From contig JALFLW010000003.1 of assembly GCA_022774505.1 (NCBI GenBank), positions 1-64,000 on the forward strand: DNA of 64,000 bases, written 5' to 3'. The notes under the pieces are model-generated. The model saw only the letters and a list, made by a program, of their open reading frames with translations, did no database searches and was not told the DNA's origin. This document shows, piece after piece, positions 20,144-29,393 of this stretch. This DNA comes from Lachnospiraceae bacterium (GTDB taxonomy: Bacteria; Bacillota; Clostridia; Lachnospirales; Lachnospiraceae). Within the stretch, counting starts at the first letter, position 1. Every line of letters starts with the position of its first letter. Made by a program: the position numbers and the translations under genes.

Positions 20144-21883
20144 ATGCTTAAAACATTAGGATCGCAGATTAAGGAATATAAGAAAGCATCTATTGCTACT
20201 CCGATCTTTATGATTCTGGAGGTTATTATGGAGACTGTGATTCCGCTTATGATGGGATCTATTATTGATTATGGCGTTAATGTGGGAGATGCAGGACATA
20301 TTTACCGGATGGGGGCATTGATGCTGATTGCAGCATGTTTTAGCCTTTTTTGCGGGTTTATGGGAGGAAAGTATGGTGCTAAAGCATCTACAGGCTTTGC
20401 AAAGAATCTGAGAAAGGCAATGTACGAAAATATACAGACATTTAGTTTTTCTAATATTGATAAATTTAGTACAGCAGGACTTGTGACGAGACTTACGACA
20501 GATGTGACAAATATTCAAAATGCATACCAGATGTTGCTGCGTATGTGTATGCGTGCACCGTTCAGTCTGATCTGTGCCATGGTAATGTCCTTTGCCGTCA
20601 ATGCAAGGATCGCGACGATCTATCTTGTTGCAGTACTTCTTTTAGGTGTTATTCTGGGGATACTTGTTACAAGGACGATGAAATATTTTAATAGTATCTT
20701 TCAGAAATATGACGATCTGAATGAAAGCGTACAGGAAAATGTGTCAGCAATACGTGTGGTAAAGGCTTATGTCAGGGAAGAACATGAGAAAGAGAAGTTT
20801 ACAAAGGCCAGCGGAAACGTATATAAGCTATTTAAAAAGGCAGAGGCAATGATCTGCCTGAACATGCCGGTGATGCAGTTTGCGGTATATTTCTGTATTC
20901 TGTTGATCAGCTGGCTGGGAGCTCATATGATCGTTAGCGGTACATTGACGACAGGTAATCTTTCTACGCTGTTGGCATATTGTATGAATATCCTGATGAA
21001 TCTGATGATGCTGTCAATGATCTTTGTTATGGTTACGATGAGTGTAGCAAGTGCCAGACGTGTATCCGAGGTGCTCAATGAGAAGCCGGATATTACAAAT
21101 CCTGAAAATCCTGTGATGGAAGTAGAGGATGGTTCTATTGAATTTTGTCATGTGGATTTCAGCTATAAAAAGGATGCCAAGGAACCGGTTTTGAAGGATA
21201 TTAATCTGAAGATCAATTCCGGAGAGACAATCGGTATTTTAGGTGGTACAGGAAGCGGTAAATCAAGTCTTGTTTCTCTTCTCAGCCGTCTTTATGATGT
21301 GACATCAGGAAGTGTTATGGTTGGAGGACGTGATGTCAGGGAATATGATATTGAGGTGATACGAAATCAGGTAGCAGTCGTATTGCAGAACAATGTTTTG
21401 TTTTCGGGTACGATCCTGGATAATCTGAGATGGGGAGATAAAGAGGCAACAAAAGAGGAATGTATGCATGCCTGTGATCTTGCCTGTGCAAGTGAATTTA
21501 TAGAGAAAATGCCGGATGGATATGATACGTATATAGAGCAGGGCGGAACCAATGTTTCAGGTGGACAGCGGCAGAGACTTTGTATTGCGAGAGCACTGTT
21601 AAAGAAACCGAAGGTATTGATCCTGGATGATTCCACCAGTGCTGTTGATACGGCGACAGATGCCAGGATACGTAAAGCGTTTGCCGAGGAGATACCGGGG
21701 ACTACTAAGCTTATCATTGCACAGCGTGTTTCCAGCATAGAGAATGCAGATCATATTATTGTAATGGAAAATGGAGAGGTTCATGGATTTGGAACTCATG
21801 AGGAATTGATGAAAAACAATGAGATATACCGTGATGTATATGAGTCACAGACATCAGGAAATGGTGACTTTGATGAAATGTAA
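20144..21883 (+). CDS. ABC exporter, fused permease/ATPase
   Basis: Walker A GGTGSGKSS, signature VSGGQRQR, Walker B VLILDDSTSAVD. Confidence 0.95.
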   Translation: MLKTLGSQIKEYKKASIATPIFMILEVIMETVIPLMMGSIIDYGVNVGDAGHIYRMGALMLIAACFSLFCGFMGGKYGAKASTGFAKNLRKAMYENIQTFSFSNIDKFSTAGLVTRLTTDVTNIQNAYQMLLRMCMRAPFSLICAMVMSFAVNARIATIYLVAVLLLGVILGILVTRTMKYFNSIFQKYDDLNESVQENVSAIRVVKAYVREEHEKEKFTKASGNVYKLFKKAEAMICLNMPVMQFAVYFCILLISWLGAHMIVSGTLTTGNLSTLLAYCMNILMNLMMLSMIFVMVTMSVASARRVSEVLNEKPDITNPENPVMEVEDGSIEFCHVDFSYKKDAKEPVLKDINLKINSGETIGILGGTGSGKSSLVSLLSRLYDVTSGSVMVGGRDVREYDIEVIRNQVAVVLQNNVLFSGTILDNLRWGDKEATKEECMHACDLACASEFIEKMPDGYDTYIEQGGTNVSGGQRQRLCIARALLKKPKVLILDDSTSAVDTATDARIRKAFAEEIPGTTKLIIAQRVSSIENADHIIVMENGEVHGFGTHEELMKNNEIYRDVYESQTSGNGDFDEM

Positions 21884-21933
21884 CAATAAAGTCTGTGGAC
21901 CGGACTGGTAAGTCAAAATAGAAGAAAGGTGGC

Positions 21934-23889
21934 ATGAGCAAAATGGCAGAAAATCATTCAGAAAGACCTAAGGGACCGAAGGGACCTGGTGGACGAAGAG
22001 GGATGGGACCAAGGATAAAGCTGGAGCATCCGGGTCAGACAATAAAGCGTCTTTTAAAGTATATTGGAAAAAGCTATGGTATTTATCTTGTACTGGTTTT
22101 GGTATTGATCGTGGTAAGTGTACTTGCAAATGTACAGGGAACCATGTTTACAAGGAACCTGATCGATGATTATATCACACCGTTACTGAAAGCAGAGACA
22201 AAGGATTATGGACCGCTGCTGCATAAAATTTATCAGGTGGCATGTTTTTATGGTCTTGGAGTATTTTCTACCTGGGCATATAACAGGTTGATGGTTAATG
22301 TCACACAGGGGACACTGCGAAAACTCAGGGACGACCTTTTTGTACATATGGAGTCTCTGCCGATTAAATACTTTGATACCCACTCACACGGCGATATCAT
22401 GTCAATTTATACAAATGATATTGATACCTTACGACAGATGATCAGTCAGAGTATGACGCAGCTTTTTTCAAGTGTGATCACTATTGTGAGTGTTTTGGTG
22501 GCAATGATCATGATCAATGTACCTTTGACGCTGATCACATTGTTTATGGTTGGTGTGACGCTGGTGGTAACTAAAAAAGTGGCCGGGTTATCAGGAGCTT
22601 ATTTTATCCGGCAGCAGAAGGATTTAGGAAAAGTTAATGGCCATATCGAAGAGATGATGAACGGACAGAAGGTTGTTAAGGTGTTCTGCAGGGAGCAGGA
22701 GAGTATTGATGAGTTTAATGTATTAAATGATGAACTGTTTCATAGTGCGGACAATGCGAATACCTTTGCAAATGTTATGGGTCCTATCAATGTACAGCTT
22801 GGAAATGTCAGTTATGTGCTTTGTGCCATGATAGGTGGTCTGCTGGCATTTAATCATGTAGCAGGTTTTACGATAGGTGGTCTGGTTGCTTTCCTGACAT
22901 ATAATAAATCCTTCAGTATGCCGATCAATCAGGTCAGCATGCAGTTAAACAGTATTGTAATGGCTTTGGCAGGTGCAGATCGTATCTTTGCCCTGTTAGA
23001 TGAGAAACCAGAAGTAAATGATGGTTATGTTGAGCTGGTTCGGGCCAGTGAGGATGCACAGGGGAATATCACAGAGAGTGAGAAGAGGACAGGGCTTTGG
23101 GCCTGGAAGCATTATCATAGGGAAAATGATACGGTAACATACCAGAAGTTATGTGGAGAGGTCGTTTTTGACCATGTGGATTTTGGATACAATGATGACA
23201 AGATTATTCTCCATGATGTGGAAATGTATGCAAAGCCGGGACAAAAAATCGCATTTGTAGGTGCTACCGGGGCCGGTAAGACGACCATCACCAATCTGAT
23301 CAATCGTTTTTATGATATTCAGGATGGAAAAATACGTTTTGATGGGATAAATGTTAATAAGATCAAAAAAGAAGATCTGCGTCATTCACTGGGCATTGTT
23401 TTGCAGGATACGCATTTATTTACCGGAACCGTCCGGGATAATATCCGTTATGGAAAATTGGATGCCACGGATGAGGAAGTTGTAGCAGCCGCAAAGCTTG
23501 CGAATGCGGATGGGTTTATACGTCATCTGCCGCAGGGATATGATACAGTACTGACAGGGGATGGCGGAAATCTGAGTCAGGGACAGCGTCAGCTGTTAGC
23601 TATTGCAAGGGCTGCGATTGCAGACCCTCCGGCATTGATCCTTGATGAGGCAACCAGTTCGATCGATACGCGTACAGAAAAACTGGTGCAGGATGGTATG
23701 GATCGTCTTATGAAAGGAAGGACGACATTTGTCATTGCACACCGGCTGTCTACTGTCCGCAACAGTGACTGTATCATGGTACTGGAGCAGGGAAAGATTA
23801 TTGAGAGAGGAACTCATGATCAGCTGATCGGCCAGCGGGGAAAATATTATCAGCTCTACACAGGAAAGATTGGTACAGGTCTGGCGTAG
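21934..23889 (+). CDS. ABC exporter, fused permease/ATPase (partner half-transporter)
   Basis: Walker A GATGAGKTT, signature LSQGQRQL, Walker B ALILDEATSSID. Confidence 0.95.
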   Translation: MSKMAENHSERPKGPKGPGGRRGMGPRIKLEHPGQTIKRLLKYIGKSYGIYLVLVLVLIVVSVLANVQGTMFTRNLIDDYITPLLKAETKDYGPLLHKIYQVACFYGLGVFSTWAYNRLMVNVTQGTLRKLRDDLFVHMESLPIKYFDTHSHGDIMSIYTNDIDTLRQMISQSMTQLFSSVITIVSVLVAMIMINVPLTLITLFMVGVTLVVTKKVAGLSGAYFIRQQKDLGKVNGHIEEMMNGQKVVKVFCREQESIDEFNVLNDELFHSADNANTFANVMGPINVQLGNVSYVLCAMIGGLLAFNHVAGFTIGGLVAFLTYNKSFSMPINQVSMQLNSIVMALAGADRIFALLDEKPEVNDGYVELVRASEDAQGNITESEKRTGLWAWKHYHRENDTVTYQKLCGEVVFDHVDFGYNDDKIILHDVEMYAKPGQKIAFVGATGAGKTTITNLINRFYDIQDGKIRFDGINVNKIKKEDLRHSLGIVLQDTHLFTGTVRDNIRYGKLDATDEEVVAAAKLANADGFIRHLPQGYDTVLTGDGGNLSQGQRQLLAIARAAIADPPALILDEATSSIDTRTEKLVQDGMDRLMKGRTTFVIAHRLSTVRNSDCIMVLEQGKIIERGTHDQLIGQRGKYYQLYTGKIGTGLA

Positions 23890-23913
23890 TAATAGGAACA
23901 TTCGTATTGGAAA

Positions 23914-23949
23914 CAAAAAGGGGCAAAACCGGTGTTTTGTCCCTTTTGT
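23914..23949. terminator. Likely bidirectional terminator between ABC operon and argH
   Basis: caaaaaggggcaaaac-cggt-gttttgtcccttttg; T-rich on both strands. Confidence 0.8.
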
Positions 23950-24010
23950 CATACTATATCTATGGGAGGTTCAAATTTTGAATCTCCCATTTTGCGGAAA
24001 GATCAGTTGG

Positions 24011-25384
24011 TTATTCTGCTAAATATTTTTCATATGTTTCAATGACCTTTGTCATGGCATCCGGTCCGGGTGCCCCAATTGTATTTCGCTTGTTGACGCA
24101 GGTTTCCATAGAGATCGCATCATAGATATCTTCCTCAAATACCGGGCTGATCGATTTATATTCCTCCAGACTCATTTCGCCCAGAGAGATCCCCTTGTCG
24201 ATACAGTGAAGAACAAGCTGACCGATGATACCATGTGCATCACGGAATGGAACCCCGTGATTGACAAGATAATCGGCAGCATCCGTTGCATTAGTGAAAC
24301 CACCTTCTGCACTGGCACGCATGCGGTCCTTGCGGAAGGTCATTGTATCAAGCATACCGTGGAAAAGAACAATACATCCTTTGGTAGTATCAATAGCATC
24401 AAAAACAAATTCTTTATCCTCCTGCATATCTTTATTGTATGCCAAAGGGAGACTCTTCATGGTGGTGAGCAAAGACATGAGGGCACCATAGACACGACCG
24501 GTTTTGCCGCGGACAAGCTCTGCAATATCAGGATTTTTCTTTTGTGGCATGATGCTGCTTCCGGTAGAGTAAGAATCATCAATATCCACAAATTGGTATT
24601 CATTTGTATTCCAGGTGATTATTTCCTCACAAAAACGAGAGAGATGCATCATAATGATTGACATATCATTTAAAAATTCGATCAGATAGTCACGATCAGA
24701 TACAGAATCCATGCTATTTAAGGTTGGTCCGGTAAATCCGAGAAGACGGGCTGTTTCCTCGCGGTCTAACGGATACGTTGTACCGGCAAGAGCACCGGAG
24801 CCAAGAGGGCAGTAATTCATACGTTCCAGAGTGTCAGCCAGACGGGAGCGGTCCCGTTTAAACATCTCGAAATAAGCCCCAAAATGATGGGCAAGAGTGA
24901 TAGGCTGTGCTTTTTGCAGATGAGTAAAGCCGGGCATGATCGTGTGGAGGTTGTCCTTCATGATGTGCAGGATACTTTCCAACAAACCTTTTAACAGGTC
25001 ATTCATTTCTTCAATTTCATGACGGGTATAGAGCTTCATATCCAGTGCGACCTGGTCATTACGGCTTCTTCCTGTATGGAGACGTTTGCCGGCATCTCCG
25101 ATCCGTTCGATCAGATGTGCTTCCACAAAGCTGTGGATATCTTCGTGCTCCTGGGTAAATGTTAATGTTCCGTTTTCAATATCCCGGCGTATTCCATTCA
25201 GTCCTTCGATAATACTTTCTTTATCATCTTCTGAAAGTATTCCCTGTTTGGCAAGCATTGTAACATGAGCAATACTTCCCTCGATATCTTCTTTGAAGAA
25301 TTTTTGATCAAAGGAAAGAGATGCATTAAAATTGTGTACAAGCTGATTTGTTTCTTTGGTAAATCGTCCGCCCCATAGCTTCAT
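24011..25384 (-). CDS. argH: Argininosuccinate lyase
   Basis: MKLWGGRFTKETN, GSSIMPQKKNPD signature, TGRSRNDQ. Confidence 0.97.
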   Translation of the reverse strand: MKLWGGRFTKETNQLVHNFNASLSFDQKFFKEDIEGSIAHVTMLAKQGILSEDDKESIIEGLNGIRRDIENGTLTFTQEHEDIHSFVEAHLIERIGDAGKRLHTGRSRNDQVALDMKLYTRHEIEEMNDLLKGLLESILHIMKDNLHTIMPGFTHLQKAQPITLAHHFGAYFEMFKRDRSRLADTLERMNYCPLGSGALAGTTYPLDREETARLLGFTGPTLNSMDSVSDRDYLIEFLNDMSIIMMHLSRFCEEIITWNTNEYQFVDIDDSYSTGSSIMPQKKNPDIAELVRGKTGRVYGALMSLLTTMKSLPLAYNKDMQEDKEFVFDAIDTTKGCIVLFHGMLDTMTFRKDRMRASAEGGFTNATDAADYLVNHGVPFRDAHGIIGQLVLHCIDKGISLGEMSLEEYKSISPVFEEDIYDAISMETCVNKRNTIGAPGPDAMTKVIETYEKYLAE

Positions 25385-25480
25385 AATAATCCTCATTTCT
25401 GTGCTGCGGGTATTTTGGTAGATATTTTATACTATATCTGAGACAGGCAGCACTCTGTCAGAATCCGTTTGCTATAAACT

Positions 25481-25514
25481 GGCAAAAACAAACCGAAATG
25501 GGAGTCCATTTCGG
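25481..25514 (-). terminator. Terminator downstream of the 25551-25817 gene
   Basis: On the minus strand: ccgaaatgg-actc-ccatttcgg followed by tttgtttttg. Confidence 0.7.
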
Positions 25515-25550
25515 CTTGATATAGTTCCTTTTCGTGAAAAGGCCGGCTGA

Positions 25551-25817
25551 TCAGTTCTCAGCTTCCGGTTTACTGTCGGAAAACTCGATGTAATCGTCAT
25601 CGAAATCATCCTCATAGTCATCATCGAAATCGTCAAGATAATCAGGTGTAAAATAACGGTATACTGCATAAGCAATCGCAGCAACGGATGCGATTGCACC
25701 AACTACGGCAAGAGCAACAAAAATCCCGTTTTTATTTTTTTCTTCTAACTCCTTTTTATGAAGGAGTTCGTTGATATGTGCGGTGTTTAAAAGTTCTTCC
25801 AGCTTTGAATTATTCAT
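25551..25817 (-). CDS. Small single-pass membrane protein with Asp-rich C-terminal tail
   Basis: TM GIFVALAVVGAIASVAAIAYAVY, tail DYLDDFDDDYEDDFDDDY. Confidence 0.6.
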   Translation of the reverse strand: MNNSKLEELLNTAHINELLHKKELEEKNKNGIFVALAVVGAIASVAAIAYAVYRYFTPDYLDDFDDDYEDDFDDDYIEFSDSKPEAEN

Positions 25818-25859
25818 GATTCAATACCTCCAATCCAACTATATATTTTGATAATTATA

Positions 25860-28271
25860 TCATACCTTTTTAAGCTTTGCAAATGAAGATAACATTTTGC
25901 GGGTGTTTCCATTGTCAAAGGCTACAGTCACTTCAAAATCAGAACCGCTTGGTGAAATTGTCTGTACAACGCCATCGCCAAAACGCATATGATGAACGCG
26001 GTCTCCCTCCGAATATGTTAGCACAGGTGCGGCTTTCGGCTGATCGGAAACCGGAGTTTTGTATGAGGTGCCAAATCCCTTTGAAATCAGCGGATTACCG
26101 GCCAACAGATCCAGACCGCTTTTGGCACGGGTATGTCCGGATTGTTTTACCTGCTGTTCGGCAGCAGGATTCCAGGTGCCGGTGCCATAGGAACGTCCGG
26201 ACCCATAGCTTTTACCGGATCCAAAAGAAGGATTGCCCGGCTGATGCTTTAAAAATTCTGCGGCACTGACACCGGTGGAAGCAGTGGAGGAGTTGCTTCC
26301 GGCATGGAGCAGATAACGTGGGATCTCGCTTATAAAACGAGAGGGACGGTTGTACTGGTGTTCTCCGTTACGGAAACGGCTTCTGGCACAGCTTAAGGTG
26401 AGTTTTTTCATGGCACGGGTGATACCGACATAACAGAGGCGGCGTTCTTCCTCCATTTCCTCTGCTGCCTGTTCCGGATCTTCACCATATACAGCCATGG
26501 CACCGGGAAAGATCCCATCTTCCATGCCCACGAGATAAACATAAGGAAACTCCAGACCTTTGGCACTGTGCAGTGTCATAAGCAGGACAATATCTGTACT
26601 GTCATCTACATTATCTATATCAGCGACAAGTGCGACTTCTTCAAGAAATCCACCTAAGGTTGCTTCATTTTCTTCTGCTTCCTCTTCAAAGGAGGCCGCT
26701 TTATTGATCAGTTCTTCTATATTTTCCAGTCGTGCCTGAGCTTCCTCACTGTCCTCATCTGCCAGCATGGCTTCATAGCCGGATTGTTCTACAACATCGC
26801 GGATAAGCTGTTCAATAGAATATCCGGGATCTTCCAGACTGGTGCGGAAAGACTCGATCAGGCTTACAAAGCTGCCGAGCTTTGAAGCACTTCTTCCGAT
26901 ATTTTCAATATATTCATAATCCTGAAGTGCATTATAAAAACTCAGACCATGGATGATCGCATAGTTACTGATGCGGTCAATGGTTGTCAGACCGATCCCG
27001 CGTTTTGGAACATTGATGATCCTTTTGACGGAAATATCATCCATTCCGTTTTCGATGGTCCGCAGATAAGCAAGGATATCTTTGATCTCCTTGCGCTGAT
27101 AAAAGTTCACGGCACCGACAATACGGTAAGGAATGTTATAATTGATCAGTTTTTCTTCAAAAACACGGGATTGGGCATTTGTACGGTATAAAACAGCAAA
27201 GTCTTTATAGGAAGCATGTCCGTCAGCCACAGCACGGGCGATGGCGGAGGAAACGGCCTCGGCTTCTTCATACTCATTTTCAAACTGCGAATAATAAATG
27301 GAATCTCCTTTTTCCTTTTTTGTCCATAATGCTTTTTCTTTTCGTTTTGTATTATTATGGATCACCGCATTGGCGGCATCAAGGATATTCTGGGTAGAAC
27401 GGTAGTTTTCTTCCAGACGGATCACTCTTGTATCAGGATATTCCTGCTCAAAATTCAGGATGTTCATGATATTGGCACCGCGGAATTTATAGATGGACTG
27501 GTCATCATCACCGACTACACACAGATTATGCTCGGTTGTACCTTCATCAGAAGGAGTACTGGCCATCAGACTGATCAATTTAAACTGTGCCGTATTTGTA
27601 TCCTGATACTCATCTACCATGATATAACGGAAACGTTTCTGATAATAGGAAAGGATGTCTCTGTTTTCCTGAAACATCTGTATCGTCTTACAGATCAGAT
27701 CATCAAAATCCAAAGCATTTGCATCATGAAGACGTTTTTCATATTCCTGATATGCACGTGCATAAATTTCTCTCATTTTATCACCCTGGGCACGCCGGGC
27801 ATATTCCTCCGGACCGATCAATTCATCCTTTGCGTGGGAGATGATATTCAGGAAAGCACGTTCTTTGTATTTTTTTGGATCAAGGTCAAGGAATTTAATG
27901 ATCTCCCGCATTAATGCTCTCTGGTCATCAGCATCATAAATCGTAAAGCTTCGTTTGTATCCGAGGACTTCGATATAACGTCGTAGAATCCTTACACAGG
28001 TTGAATGAAAGGTGCTGACCCAGATGTTTTCTGAACCAAAACCGACAATCTGGTCTACACGCTCCCTCATTTCTCCGGCGGCTTTGTTCGTAAAGGTCAA
28101 TGCAAGGATATGATAGGGATTAACATCATAATGATCGATCAGATAAGCAATCCGGTGAGTGAGAACTCTTGTCTTGCCGGAACCGGCACCTGCAAGGATC
28201 AAAAGAGGACCCTTAAAATGTTCTACGGCTTCTTTTTGCTGGGGATTTAATCCTTCTAATATATTCTCCAT
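25860..28271 (-). CDS. pcrA: UvrD/PcrA-family ATP-dependent DNA helicase
   Basis: LNPQQKEAVEH, AGAGSGKTRVLTHR, VDEYQDTN, LMTLHSAKGLEFPYV. Confidence 0.96.
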   Translation of the reverse strand: MENILEGLNPQQKEAVEHFKGPLLILAGAGSGKTRVLTHRIAYLIDHYDVNPYHILALTFTNKAAGEMRERVDQIVGFGSENIWVSTFHSTCVRILRRYIEVLGYKRSFTIYDADDQRALMREIIKFLDLDPKKYKERAFLNIISHAKDELIGPEEYARRAQGDKMREIYARAYQEYEKRLHDANALDFDDLICKTIQMFQENRDILSYYQKRFRYIMVDEYQDTNTAQFKLISLMASTPSDEGTTEHNLCVVGDDDQSIYKFRGANIMNILNFEQEYPDTRVIRLEENYRSTQNILDAANAVIHNNTKRKEKALWTKKEKGDSIYYSQFENEYEEAEAVSSAIARAVADGHASYKDFAVLYRTNAQSRVFEEKLINYNIPYRIVGAVNFYQRKEIKDILAYLRTIENGMDDISVKRIINVPKRGIGLTTIDRISNYAIIHGLSFYNALQDYEYIENIGRSASKLGSFVSLIESFRTSLEDPGYSIEQLIRDVVEQSGYEAMLADEDSEEAQARLENIEELINKAASFEEEAEENEATLGGFLEEVALVADIDNVDDSTDIVLLMTLHSAKGLEFPYVYLVGMEDGIFPGAMAVYGEDPEQAAEEMEEERRLCYVGITRAMKKLTLSCARSRFRNGEHQYNRPSRFISEIPRYLLHAGSNSSTASTGVSAAEFLKHQPGNPSFGSGKSYGSGRSYGTGTWNPAAEQQVKQSGHTRAKSGLDLLAGNPLISKGFGTSYKTPVSDQPKAAPVLTYSEGDRVHHMRFGDGVVQTISPSGSDFEVTVAFDNGNTRKMLSSFAKLKKV

Positions 28272-28318
28272 AATATATGAAAAGTTCCTTTCTATAATAA
28301 GTACAAAGATAGTCTGTT

Positions 28319-29218
28319 TTACTTGGCGTTGTCCGGCTGTGCAGGAAAAAGCTGATCGCGGTATTCTTTGGCGGATGCAAAGAAATCTTCGATCTCTTTT
28401 TCATTTCCGTCTCGGATGGCGTTTTCCATGGAAGACAGCAGATCCGTATATTCCTTTAGAAAGTCAAGAATGGCTTCCTTGTTCGCCAGACAGATGCTTT
28501 TCCACATTTCCGGAGAGGAAGAGGAAATTCGGGTGATATCCCGGAATCCGCCTGCTGCAAGAAGTTTGTACATTCCTTTTTGATCTCTGGCACGTACTGC
28601 ATTTACAAGAGTGGCAGATATAATATGAGGTGCATGGCTGATGCCGGCTGTTGCCTCGTCGTGTTCGGCGACATCGATCGTAACACAGCGGGATTTTGTG
28701 ACATTCGTGACAAAGTCCTGCATCCAGCGGACACTTTCGTCAGGAACACTTGTGGTAGGTGTCAAAATATAATAGCAGTCCTTTAAAAGACCGGCAAAGG
28801 AATATTCATAACCGATGTGTTCTGTGCCGGCCATGGGATGTCCGCCGACAAAGCAGTGGTCAAGTCCCTCCTTGCAGACAGCCTGATAGATTTCGCCCTT
28901 TACGCTGCCTACGTCTGTCAGGATACAGCCGGGGCGCAGCCAGGGTTTAAGTTTTGCAAGATAAGCGGTATTTGTGCGTACCGGAGTACATAAAAAAATA
29001 ACATCCCAGTTGCTGACGTCGGATATATCTGTAGTAATGTCTGTTAAAACTCCGTCAGCAAGAGCCTTTTCAAGACGTGGATGTTTTTTTGTTTCATAAT
29101 AATTATAAGCAGATATCTGTGCATCAGGGATTTCATTGCGGATGCACCGGGCTACAGACCCGCCGATCAGTCCGAGACCGATAAACCCAAAATGTTTTCG
29201 TGTATGTAATAAATCCAT
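28319..29218 (-). CDS. tyrA: Prephenate dehydrogenase
   Basis: GFIGLGLIGGSVAR NAD-binding motif, VGGHPMAGTEH, SHAPHIISATL. Confidence 0.92.
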   Translation of the reverse strand: MDLLHTRKHFGFIGLGLIGGSVARCIRNEIPDAQISAYNYYETKKHPRLEKALADGVLTDITTDISDVSNWDVIFLCTPVRTNTAYLAKLKPWLRPGCILTDVGSVKGEIYQAVCKEGLDHCFVGGHPMAGTEHIGYEYSFAGLLKDCYYILTPTTSVPDESVRWMQDFVTNVTKSRCVTIDVAEHDEATAGISHAPHIISATLVNAVRARDQKGMYKLLAAGGFRDITRISSSSPEMWKSICLANKEAILDFLKEYTDLLSSMENAIRDGNEKEIEDFFASAKEYRDQLFPAQPDNAK

Positions 29219-29315
29219 AAGTAATCATGCCTTTCTGAAAGTTTAAGCAGATAACAGTTAAATTTAGGTAACTGATCCAAATTGTATTTTAATCGACATA
29301 TTTTTGTGTGTCAAC

Positions 29316-29344
29316 TTGATAATTCCGTGAGATAGGGTTATAAT
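29316..29344 (+). promoter_or_regulatory. Sigma-A-type promoter for the PBP gene
   Basis: TTGATA - 17 nt - TATAAT. Confidence 0.75.
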
Positions 29345-29393
29345 GGAAAAACGTTTGAAAAAGGATAAAATGCTTCGGAATGGAGGAGCTTGA

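Noticed and set aside
26949-27914. Plus-strand ORFs opposite pcrA
   Set aside because: Antisense shadows of a confident helicase gene.
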